Shown: positions 1-5,524 of the stretch, one piece after another
How positions within the stretch are numbered: position 1 is the first letter of the stretch
Layout: every line of letters starts with the position of its first letter
NCBI GenBank assembly: GCA_031272655.1
Contig: JAISTJ010000166.1
Location: 1-5,553 of the forward strand
Origin: Tannerella sp.
GTDB lineage: Bacteria; Bacteroidota; Bacteroidia; Bacteroidales; Tannerellaceae
Length of the DNA stretch: 5,553 bases
Direction: 5' to 3'
The notes under the pieces: model-generated
Database searches by the model: none
What the model was told of the DNA's origin: nothing
What the model saw: the letters and a program-made list of their open reading frames with translations, nothing else
Translations under genes and position numbers: made by a program

Positions 1-1
1 T

Positions 2-196
2 AAACTTTGTATTATAAATGAAGATTTTAAGAGATTTATAGACCAAACAGAGAAACTGCTGACAGCAGAGGAACGTTATTACAAATCAACAGAAAAAGAA
101 CTTGAAGAGTTCTGCGACAGCTATTTCAGCAATGATACGGAAATAGAAAACTATTGCAAAGAGAAGTATATACCCATTGAAATAGAAGACAATTAA
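2..196 (+). CDS. 3' end of an unrecognised gene (truncated by the window edge)
   Basis: An open frame runs from the window edge through 64 codons to a TAA at 194-196; its start lies outside the window. The visible C-terminus is hydrophilic and rich in Glu, Lys and Tyr (for example EERYYKSTEKELEEFCD), with an acidic last stretch ending IEIEDN. It is probably helical, with no membrane segment or recognisable catalytic motif. I do not recognise the family. Its base composition is strongly AT-rich, like the fragments that follow and unlike the minus-strand operon. The next fragment (209-340) lies in the same frame, separated by this TAA and four further codons, so the two could once have been one reading frame or simply adjacent genes. 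The open frame and biased codon use make it a likely real coding end; its function is unknown. Confidence 0.5.
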   Translation, partial: KLCIINEDFKRFIDQTEKLLTAEERYYKSTEKELEEFCDSYFSNDTEIENYCKEKYIPIEIEDN

Positions 197-208
197 TTAA
201 CACGAAGT

Positions 209-340
209 ATGCCTAAATATATGAGCGTAGCAACAAAAAATTCGGAGAAACAACGAAAAGAACTTAATACACTCAAAAACAGCAATATAATTAGACGCAT
301 TGGAGCCGACAAAGATGGTTTATGGGAAGTTTTTGTTTAA
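209..340 (+). pseudogene. Fragment resembling the C-terminal winged-helix end of an AlbA_2/AAA_4-type regulator
   Basis: An ATG opens a 43-codon frame ending in TAA. Its second half, LKNSNIIRRIGADKDGLWEV, has the pattern of the last helix and wing of the winged helix found at the C-terminus of Bacteroidota AlbA_2/AAA_4 'putative DNA-binding / ATP-binding' proteins (typically LKexGiIeRiGsdKxGyWeV). Only the recognition-helix end and wing are present: the AlbA_2 nucleotide/DNA-binding domain and the first helices of the winged helix are missing. This is therefore most likely a stranded gene end. It lies 12 bases after the preceding stop and in the same frame. A short standalone gene cannot be excluded. 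The family resemblance is from memory of the motif, not from a search. Confidence 0.45.
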
Positions 341-373
341 TTTACAGTTCATTTACAGTTCGTTTACAGTTCA
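341..373 (+). repeat. Three tandem copies of an 11-bp unit (TTTACAGTTC + one base)
   Basis: TTTACAGTTC occurs at 341-350, 352-361 and 363-372. Each copy is followed by one variable base (A, G, A), giving an exact 11-bp period over 33 bases. The array begins directly after the TAA of the preceding fragment. The period is close to one helical turn, which would put repeated binding sites on one face of the DNA, but slippage in decaying sequence explains it equally well. No function is assigned. Confidence 0.85.
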
Positions 374-408
374 GATTTAAAATTATACCGATAGAATGAA
401 AGATTTCG

Positions 409-603
409 ATGAATGATACTTTGGATGATGCTTTAAGCAAAAATGATACTTTGAGTGATACTTTGAAAACGGTATTATTGTCGCTAAAACAAAATCCAAA
501 AGCCACACAAGCCCATATTGCAAAAGAAACAGGCAAAGGAATTAAAAGCGATATAAAAACAGAGAACGATAATAAGGCTGTTAAGGAACGAAATTTACGA
601 TAG
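409..603 (+). pseudogene. Decayed C-terminal fragment of an AlbA_2/AAA_4-type winged-helix protein
   Basis: The 64-codon frame starts with an NDTL-type repeat linker (NDTLDDALSKNDTLSDTL). It continues into TVLLSLKQNPKATQAHIAKE, the usual opening of a winged helix in AlbA_2/AAA_4 proteins of Bacteroidota (a hydrophobic helix, then 'NPxxTQxxIAxxTG'). After TGKGI the expected recognition helix and wing (LKxxGIIxRIGxDKxGYW) do not appear; the frame drifts into KSDIKTENDNKAVKERNLR and stops. In the same frame upstream, RFKIIPIE is followed by a TGA at 400-402 and then KIS before this ATG, so the frame may have been longer and been cut by a nonsense change. The missing C-terminal half resembles what survives at 209-340. 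Whether it is still translated is unknown. Confidence 0.5.
412..466 (+). repeat. Short repeats (A/G)TGATACTTTG encoding an NDTL linker
   Basis: AATGATACTTTG occurs at 412-423 and 442-453, and GTGATACTTTGA at 455-466. The repeats are in frame within the fragment starting at 409 and encode NDTL / SDTL. Runs of NDL/NDTL repeats between the nucleotide-binding part and the winged helix are a common feature of AlbA_2/AAA_4 proteins in Bacteroidota, so this is a coding repeat and not a separate DNA element. Confidence 0.7.
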
Positions 604-646
604 CATTGCCGGAATCAATACTGTCGGAGGATGTGGCAGATGCTTT

Positions 647-687
647 ACTGACGGCTTCACTTTGGAGTGAAGCCGTCAGTTGTTTTT
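647..687 (+). terminator. Strong rho-independent terminator, plus-strand direction
   Basis: A perfect 15-bp stem is formed by ACTGACGGCTTCACT (647-661) and AGTGAAGCCGTCAGT (666-680) with a 4-base TTGG loop. On the plus strand it is followed by TGTTTTT (681-687). On the minus strand the stem is followed by AAAGC, so it lacks a U-tract for the converging operon. It ends transcription from the AT-rich left side and shields the operon from antisense reading. It may also act as a 3' stabilising hairpin for the operon mRNA, whose last stop codon is about 57 bases before the stem. Confidence 0.85.
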
Positions 688-736
688 ATGTGTCATTGTT
701 TTATGCGGGTTGGAAATCCGTACGCCGAACTGTGGG

Positions 737-1705
737 TTATTGTTCTGTTTTTTTCGTGGCGTCTTTTCGGGCTTTTCGGAGGCGTAGGAAGAGGTAGGCG
801 CCGAAGATGAGGCAGACGCTGATAATGCCTATCACGGTTGCGAGCGTCATTTCGCCGCCGCTGTGTGCGCTGCCATTTTGACTTGCCATTTCACCGCCTT
901 GACGAATTGACTCGGCGCCGTGACGAAACGCTTCGCCGGCTTGGTGTGCCATTTCGCGACCTCCATGACCGCCGCCACCACCATGACCGCCACGACCGCC
1001 TCCGCCACCATGACCGTGGCCACCGCCACGCCCACCGCCGACAAGACGGCTTACGCTCAACAGGATGGAATGTGTGAAAATCATTGCATAAAGGACGTAT
1101 GACCACCACTGTATTTTTTTCCATCGCACGCCGCCAAGCCAGCGGTGTACAAAGTCAAATGACGTTATCCACAGGATTAGGAACAGTACGGACATTACGG
1201 CGCCGAGCAGATAGGCGGAATTGGCGTAAATAGCGCCGGCGCCGCCGCGAACTGCCGCCTCGCCGCTTCCGAAGAAGTATTCAAAGGTGCCGATTCCCAT
1301 TCCCCAACGCACCCAGATGTGCACCAAAACGGGGAAGCCGGAAATGATTGACAACTCTTTGCGAATCATCATCAGGCGTTTGACGTAGGGGTTCGACAGC
1401 GGCAACGCGCCGATGAACATAATGATTATCAGCAGCGGGAAAGAAAAGCCCGAAAAATGCACGTATTCGCGCATTATTTGCCCGATAACTCCGCCGCGTG
1501 AGAACGCAAAAATGCCCTCGCTGCCAAAGAAAGAACGCGCAAAGAATAGCAGCGCAGGCAATGCAAATATCGTATAATAGACGTAGGGATGCTTCTTGAT
1601 GGACTTTGCCAGAAGCATGAAAATGAGCGTCAACGTTGCCAACGATGTGATAAGTGGCAGATTCTCAACCAACCACGTCAATAATTGAAATAATAACTTT
1701 ACCAT
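737..1705 (-). CDS. Ferric-reductase-like / MsrQ-like seven-helix membrane protein with Gly/His-rich loop
   Basis: The 322-residue protein has seven predicted membrane helices, at about 11-33, 40-58, 88-105, 119-134, 161-182, 200-220 and 287-307. The core resembles the ferric-reductase-like/MsrQ b-type cytochrome fold: ALPLSNPYVKRLMMIRKELS leads into a helix with H129 (VLVHIW), and TSFDFVHRWLGG-RWKKIQ leads into a helix with H212 (FTHS). H129 and H212 are probable heme ligands. The position 13 residues before H212, usually His in MsrQ, is Gln199 here. Positive charges at 34-39, 109-116, 194-197 and 308-319 place those segments in the cytoplasm. This makes the 66-residue loop 221-286, rich in Gly with seven His, periplasmic. 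There is no NAD/FAD domain, so a separate electron donor is needed. It is the last gene of the operon, 12 bases after the lipoprotein gene. The likely role is reduction of imported iron or its ligand at the inner membrane; this is inferred from fold and context. Confidence 0.75.
   Translation of the reverse strand: MVKLLFQLLTWLVENLPLITSLATLTLIFMLLAKSIKKHPYVYYTIFALPALLFFARSFFGSEGIFAFSRGGVIGQIMREYVHFSGFSFPLLIIIMFIGALPLSNPYVKRLMMIRKELSIISGFPVLVHIWVRWGMGIGTFEYFFGSGEAAVRGGAGAIYANSAYLLGAVMSVLFLILWITSFDFVHRWLGGVRWKKIQWWSYVLYAMIFTHSILLSVSRLVGGGRGGGHGHGGGGGRGGHGGGGGHGGREMAHQAGEAFRHGAESIRQGGEMASQNGSAHSGGEMTLATVIGIISVCLIFGAYLFLRLRKARKDATKKTEQ
959..1039 (-). repeat. Gly/His-coding low-complexity tract in the membrane protein gene
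   Basis: Codons 223-249 encode a nearly pure Gly/His/Arg run built on GGG, GGH, GHG and GGR, from GGC/GGT and CAT/CAC codons. Histidines fall at 230, 232, 241 and 247. Three more follow at 254, 262 and 281 in a less biased stretch. Spaced histidines on a flexible glycine chain are typical of metal-chelating loops; the repetitive DNA could also vary in length by slippage. Confidence 0.8.
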
Positions 1706-1717
1706 AATTTATATATT

Positions 1718-3061
1718 TTAAAAATTTTCAATTCTCAATTTCCCAACCGCCCCGATGCCGGTACAAGTAACCACCGTGCCGCGCGAAGCGACTGCCGTAG
1801 CGGGGTCTATCACGTAAATTGCCGGTTGAGAGCCGTCGGTCGTTACGACGGGAATAAAAATCACGTCATTCTCAACAATCGTTTTTTTACCGAAACTGCC
1901 GATGTTCTCAACTGCAGGCAGCCCTGTAACATAACGTAGCGAGAGGTCGGCGGCATTAAAAATAGCTAAAACGCGGGCGTCGCTGCCCACAGCTGACGGT
2001 TTGCCGGCAACGGTGTATAGTTGCAGCAGGAAATAGTCTTTCGCAATGTAGAAGACCTTGTAGAGATGGCGTCCTTCGGCAGCCTGTTCGATATCAAAGA
2101 AGAACGACGGGTCGAAGGTTTCAGCGCCCGACTTGATGCGCAGAACGCCTGACGGACGGGTTGTTTCGGCTTCGTAGGCAGACGAGAAAACATAGAGGTT
2201 ATCGGCATCGTCAACCGCAAGATTGGTGTAATACTGTGAACGAAAGCGCGTTGTGGCGTATCCGAGACGGCTGTCACGGATGATGCGCGGGTTGGAGAAC
2301 GAGGTATTGTCGAAAACCGCAATCCATACGCTGTCGGGAAAAGCCGTCCCGCTATAAGCTGCACCCGAACCGGAAGCAGAGCCGTCGCCTGAACCGGAAC
2401 CGCTGTCAGAGCCGGAGCCACCACCGAAGCCTCGAGCCGCCCCGTAATCGCTCACTCCGAGCGGACAGATGGCGGTAAAGAGTTTGCCGCCAACCTCGGC
2501 GACGCCCGAAAAAGTAACATACTCGCCGTTGCCGAGGAAGTTTTCGGTAACAATAGTCTTGGTAGCCAGCGTTTGTTGTTCGGCGTCAATATAAGTGAAA
2601 GTTACGCCCTGAGCGGCATTCCCTGCTTCGTCTTTGGTGTCGGTCGCAACGGCGGCTGCGGTTACGACGTATTTACCAAACGAGCCGTGAGTAGTGAAGC
2701 GGCTGCGGATTTCGACCGCAATGCTGCGCTCTTCGATTTGTCCGTCGGCATTAAGGATGTATGACGAACTTGTGCCCGCGTTGCCCTGATTGTATTGCAG
2801 GCGATAGAGGTAACGGTCGCTGTTGAACTCCCATTCGGTGCCGTTGTCGGTTTCGAGACCGGAATTGACAATCGTCAGTTCACCCTTCGTGAGGTCGGCC
2901 GACTGCAAGATGTACGACGCCTCGTCGCTCGTGGCAACGATAATATAAGCGCCAACAGGCTCGTCTGCGGCAGGCGCGTCGTTGTTGTCGTCCATGTCGC
3001 AGGAAGTTACGGCAATAATACTGAATGCCGCCAATGAAAATAAGATGAATTTCTTTTGCAT
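1718..3061 (-). CDS. Surface-type lipoprotein of the DUF4374 (XusB-like) family
   Basis: The 447-residue protein has a lipoprotein signal peptide: MQKK, a hydrophobic stretch, and a lipobox VTSC with lipidated Cys21. The following DMDDNND is acidic, as in the Bacteroidota export signal that sends lipoproteins to the cell surface. The mature part, with GAYIIVATSDEASYIL, YLYRLQYNQGNAGTSSSYIL, ENFLGNGEYVTFSG and GKLFTAICPLG, has the repeated short beta-strand pattern that I associate with DUF4374, the family of the enterobactin-binding lipoprotein XusB. Length (about 400-450) fits. A Gly/Ser/Asp run at 211-238 splits the protein into two halves. The gene starts 6 bases after the receptor stop codon, so it is certainly co-transcribed with it. 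The likely role is a surface-exposed partner that captures a ligand (ferric siderophore or heme-like) and hands it to the receptor. The ligand itself is not shown by the sequence. Confidence 0.75.
   Translation of the reverse strand: MQKKFILFSLAAFSIIAVTSCDMDDNNDAPAADEPVGAYIIVATSDEASYILQSADLTKGELTIVNSGLETDNGTEWEFNSDRYLYRLQYNQGNAGTSSSYILNADGQIEERSIAVEIRSRFTTHGSFGKYVVTAAAVATDTKDEAGNAAQGVTFTYIDAEQQTLATKTIVTENFLGNGEYVTFSGVAEVGGKLFTAICPLGVSDYGAARGFGGGSGSDSGSGSGDGSASGSGAAYSGTAFPDSVWIAVFDNTSFSNPRIIRDSRLGYATTRFRSQYYTNLAVDDADNLYVFSSAYEAETTRPSGVLRIKSGAETFDPSFFFDIEQAAEGRHLYKVFYIAKDYFLLQLYTVAGKPSAVGSDARVLAIFNAADLSLRYVTGLPAVENIGSFGKKTIVENDVIFIPVVTTDGSQPAIYVIDPATAVASRGTVVTCTGIGAVGKLRIENF
2348..2431 (-). repeat. 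Gly/Ser/Asp-coding low-complexity insert in the lipoprotein gene
   Basis: Codons 211-238 encode GFGGG followed by a run of alternating Gly and Ser with Asp and Ala (SGSDSGSGSGDGSASGSG). It sits between two halves with ordinary beta-rich composition and is followed by FPDSVWIAVFDN. It looks like a flexible linker or surface loop; the DNA is a degenerate 6-bp Gly-Ser codon repeat. Confidence 0.8.
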
Positions 3062-3067
3062 AATGAT

Positions 3068-5470
3068 TTATTTATTATTGATGAAAAAATATCTCAGTTT
3101 GATATAAAAAGCGCGTCCGGGCTTTTGAAGCGAGAAGTTGTCGTAGAGACGGGCGTCGGTTAGGTTGCGACATTCGATGGCGACGTTGTAGCGACCGTCA
3201 GCGATGGTATAGGTCGCGCTCGCGTCGTGCGAAAACTGCGTCGGGACGGTCTTTTTGCCCGAAGCCCCGTGTCGCTCGGAATAAAGCGGGAAGTCGTGTA
3301 CATAATTCGCCGTATAGCCGATGGCTAAGTGATTGCGCTTATGGAGGAAATCACGCAGTCGCAATTCGATGTCGCCATTGGCAAAAAGATAGGGGATGTT
3401 GGGAATCCTCGCCCCGTAGGTAGTGCTCTCAGCCGAACTCATCGTTGAGCGCTCGTTATCGCGGATGTTCTGGTAGGTTACGTTCACGCCCGCCGTTACG
3501 AGGTGAGAATAGGAATAGCGCACTTCGCTGTTGAAACCGGTGTTTCGGACGTATCCGTGGTTGATATGTGTGGCGAAATATTTGTTAGACAGGCTTTCGG
3601 TAACGCGGCGGATGTAATCTTTCGTGTTGCGAAGGATAAAACCGACGTCGGCAAAAATGAAATGCTGACGATCAAGAGCGCCGTTGAACGCGAGGTTGAC
3701 GTTGTAGTTGTCGCTGTTTTCGGCTTTCAGGCCTGCCGAGCCGTGTTCAAGGTCTTCATCGCCAAAGAGTTCGCTGTCAGTGGGCAGGCGATATGCTTTT
3801 TCGTAGGATATTTTCAGTTGAAAATCTTTGTAGAACGCTGTCCCTGCCACGCCGTAGCCTAAGGCAGCAAACGATTCATCGGCAAGCGTATAGCCGCGTC
3901 CGTCGTCGGTCGCCTTCGGACCTTTGCTCTGTTGAAGATAATGCTTGGCAAACGCCGATACGTTCCAGCGCTGCTCGTGATGATATTTGTAGGAAATGCC
4001 GGCCACGTTCTTGCGTGAGGTTTTGGGCATCGTGTCGGTGGCTACAAGCGTCGCATCGGAGGCTGTGGCGCGGGTGTCGCGGTCGAAAGCTGTCAGGACG
4101 TTGTTTAGCATCAGCGACTGTCGTGCATTGATGCGGTAAGTGGCATTGAAAGTCGTGTTCCAGTTGCGGTTATCGTATTCCGAATCCTGATAACTCTGCT
4201 CGCCGAGTTTACCGTTGTTGTAATGCGATTCGCCGCGCCAGTTGTATTCGTAGCGCGAAGTATCAATATTGTGCGAGATATTTTTGTTCAGGTTTGCCGT
4301 CAGCATCATGTCCAAACGGTCGTCGAGCATGTTGCGTTTGATATATTGCACCGATGGCATCACAGTACGGTTGCGGTTGTGTTTCTGCCCGTAAACCACA
4401 TCCTGACGGACGCCATTTTGCGTTTCTTTGTAACTCTCACCCAGATTGACGCTGAAAATCAGGCGGTCGGCAAACGGTTTATTGACTAATCCTGCTTTGA
4501 GAATGACAGTTTCGTTATGATACGTGTCGTGGAAACGGCGGATGTGTTCGATTTTATTGACGTCAATCTGCCCTGTTTCAAGGTCTTTGACGGCATTGTC
4601 AATCCAAAACGTGTTGTCGGAATAGTTCTGATAAGCAATGAGTTCCATCATCAGCCCGCTTTGCGTGGTATGCCCTGCGCTGACCGACGTGCGGTGAGTG
4701 TTGAATGAGCCGTAGGAATACGAGACGTCAACGAACGTGCGCCGCCGCTGATTGGTAACGATATTGACCGCCCCGCCGATAGCGTCCGCGCCGAAGCCGA
4801 CCGGCACCACTCCCTTGTAAATTTCAATCCTTTCCGCTATATTGACAGGGATATTGTTGATTTGAAACGACGCGCCCATGCCCTCCATCGGCACCCCGTC
4901 CATAAAAAACTTGACGTGCCGGCCGGTGAAGCCATTGAGAGAAAACTGTGTCGCAGAGCCGAGACCGCCCGATTCGCGAATCTTCACACCCGACACCTTT
5001 TCCATAGCGTGCGCGAGGTCGAGGGTAGTATTTTGCAGCGCTTTAGCATCTATGGCTATCGCATTATAGGCCGATTCGCGCACAGTTTGGACTTTGGATT
5101 TGGCTTCGATGACCACCTCGCCAAGTTCGCTCGCCGCTTCACACATACAGATGTTGAGGTGGTGTGATTTTGAGATTTTGACCTCGTGGCGGACGGTTTC
5201 CATGCCGATGTAGGAAAATTCGACGGTGTGCTCGCCTGCCTTTACATTAATAATATAGTAACCTGAAGCGTCGGTGGCAGCGCCTGCGTTTGCATCAACA
5301 ATCCTGACCGTTACACCTACAAGCGGCTTCCCGTCGGCGCAGTCGGTAACCCAACCTTCGATGATACCTTGTCTTGCGACCTGTGTGCTGTTATCGCCAT
5401 AACCCGCAACCGCCTTCAACGCCACAACATAAACTACTAATAGTAAGACCATTAACAAAATTTTCCGCAT
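3068..5470 (-). CDS. TonB-dependent outer-membrane receptor (XusA-like) with carboxypeptidase-regulatory-like N-domain
   Basis: An 800-residue receptor, read from the ATG at 5470-5468. A signal peptide (MRKILLMVLLLVVYVVALKA) is probably cut after AVA at residue 22. Residues 36-102 form a carboxypeptidase-regulatory-like beta-sandwich (GWVTDCADGKPLVGVTVRI ... YIGMETV). A TonB-box-like stretch ELGEVVIEAK is at 116-125. The plug follows to about 240 (LNGFTGRHVKFFMDGVPMEG, IEIYKGVVPVGFGADAIGGA). The rest is a 22-strand-type barrel with EKAYRLPTDSELFG at 557-570 and the closing NLTDARLYDNFSLQKPGRAF at 769-788. The end is RYFFINNK, four residues past the usual terminal Phe. A TTG start at 5524 would add 18 residues but overlaps the promoter, so it is rejected. 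This is the first gene of the operon. It is a TonB/ExbBD-energised importer; the lipoprotein and reductase-like partners point to ferric siderophore, heme or another metal chelate. No SusD-like gene is present, which argues against glycan uptake. Confidence 0.9.
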   Translation of the reverse strand: MRKILLMVLLLVVYVVALKAVAGYGDNSTQVARQGIIEGWVTDCADGKPLVGVTVRIVDANAGAATDASGYYIINVKAGEHTVEFSYIGMETVRHEVKISKSHHLNICMCEAASELGEVVIEAKSKVQTVRESAYNAIAIDAKALQNTTLDLAHAMEKVSGVKIRESGGLGSATQFSLNGFTGRHVKFFMDGVPMEGMGASFQINNIPVNIAERIEIYKGVVPVGFGADAIGGAVNIVTNQRRRTFVDVSYSYGSFNTHRTSVSAGHTTQSGLMMELIAYQNYSDNTFWIDNAVKDLETGQIDVNKIEHIRRFHDTYHNETVILKAGLVNKPFADRLIFSVNLGESYKETQNGVRQDVVYGQKHNRNRTVMPSVQYIKRNMLDDRLDMMLTANLNKNISHNIDTSRYEYNWRGESHYNNGKLGEQSYQDSEYDNRNWNTTFNATYRINARQSLMLNNVLTAFDRDTRATASDATLVATDTMPKTSRKNVAGISYKYHHEQRWNVSAFAKHYLQQSKGPKATDDGRGYTLADESFAALGYGVAGTAFYKDFQLKISYEKAYRLPTDSELFGDEDLEHGSAGLKAENSDNYNVNLAFNGALDRQHFIFADVGFILRNTKDYIRRVTESLSNKYFATHINHGYVRNTGFNSEVRYSYSHLVTAGVNVTYQNIRDNERSTMSSAESTTYGARIPNIPYLFANGDIELRLRDFLHKRNHLAIGYTANYVHDFPLYSERHGASGKKTVPTQFSHDASATYTIADGRYNVAIECRNLTDARLYDNFSLQKPGRAFYIKLRYFFINNK

Positions 5471-5477
5471 AAAAAAT

Positions 5478-5502
5478 GTACCTTTTGACGCCGCAAAGGT
5501 AC
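5478..5502. promoter_or_regulatory. Perfect 8-bp inverted repeat over the -7 element (candidate operator)
   Basis: GTACCTTT (5478-5485) and AAAGGTAC (5495-5502) form an exact inverted repeat with a 9-base spacer. One arm contains most of the -7 box and the other lies in the expected 5' leader of the operon. A dimeric repressor bound here would block initiation. The sequence does not clearly match a classical Fur box, so the regulator is unknown; a small leader hairpin is a less likely alternative because half the repeat lies upstream of the probable start of transcription. Confidence 0.5.
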
Positions 5503-5524
5503 GGTAGTTTCCCCTACCCCACAA
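5494..5524 (-). promoter_or_regulatory. Bacteroidota-type promoter (TTG-N20-TACCTTTG) of the operon
   Basis: On the minus strand TTG (5524-5522) is followed after 20 bases by TACCTTTG (5501-5494). This matches the Bacteroidota housekeeping promoter, a -33 TTG and a -7 TAnnTTTG separated by 19-21 bases. Transcription would start near 5487-5490, giving a leader of roughly 15-20 bases before the ATG at 5470. No Shine-Dalgarno sequence is needed in this phylum, although AAAAGG is present in the leader. Confidence 0.8.

Noticed and set aside
342..536. Minus-strand open frame of 64 codons opposite the left fragments.
   Set aside because: It is antisense to the NDTL-repeat fragment and owes its composition (repeated KVS.. 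segments) to those repeats; it has no promoter or family resemblance.
647..680. The hairpin as a rho-independent terminator of the minus-strand operon.
   Set aside because: On the minus strand the stem is followed by AAAGC and not a U-tract. It may stabilise that mRNA's 3' end, but the classical signature exists only in the plus direction.
606..797. Plus-strand open frame of 63 codons starting at a TTG, preceded in frame by GTKFTIALP, which resembles the end of a histidine-kinase ATPase domain.
   Set aside because: It reads straight through the terminator hairpin and into the antisense of the membrane protein gene, stops lie just upstream in the same frame (for example TAA before GTKF), and no other kinase motif is present. 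The nine-residue match is probably chance or at most a tiny relic.
838..1124. Several open frames on both strands (838-1077 +, 920-1102 +, 847-1044 -, 891-1124 -) rich in His, Arg, Thr or Trp.
   Set aside because: They are shadow frames of the Gly/His-coding tract, whose repetitive GC-rich codons suppress stops in all frames. The membrane protein frame explains the region.
1966..2424. 152-codon minus-strand frame inside the lipoprotein gene.
   Set aside because: It is an alternative frame of a clearly coding gene with a proper lipoprotein signal and family pattern; the alternative product has no recognisable features.
3503..5167. Plus-strand open frames antisense to the receptor (3503-3862, 3793-4131, 4223-4489, 4517-4708, 4862-5167).
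   Set aside because: They lie opposite conserved receptor codons, have no promoters or shared features, and are typical antisense shadows of a GC-richer gene.
3068..5470. The receptor as a SusC-type glycan importer.
   Set aside because: No SusD-like lipoprotein follows, the protein is shorter than typical SusC proteins (about 1000 residues), and the downstream partners are of DUF4374 and reductase type.
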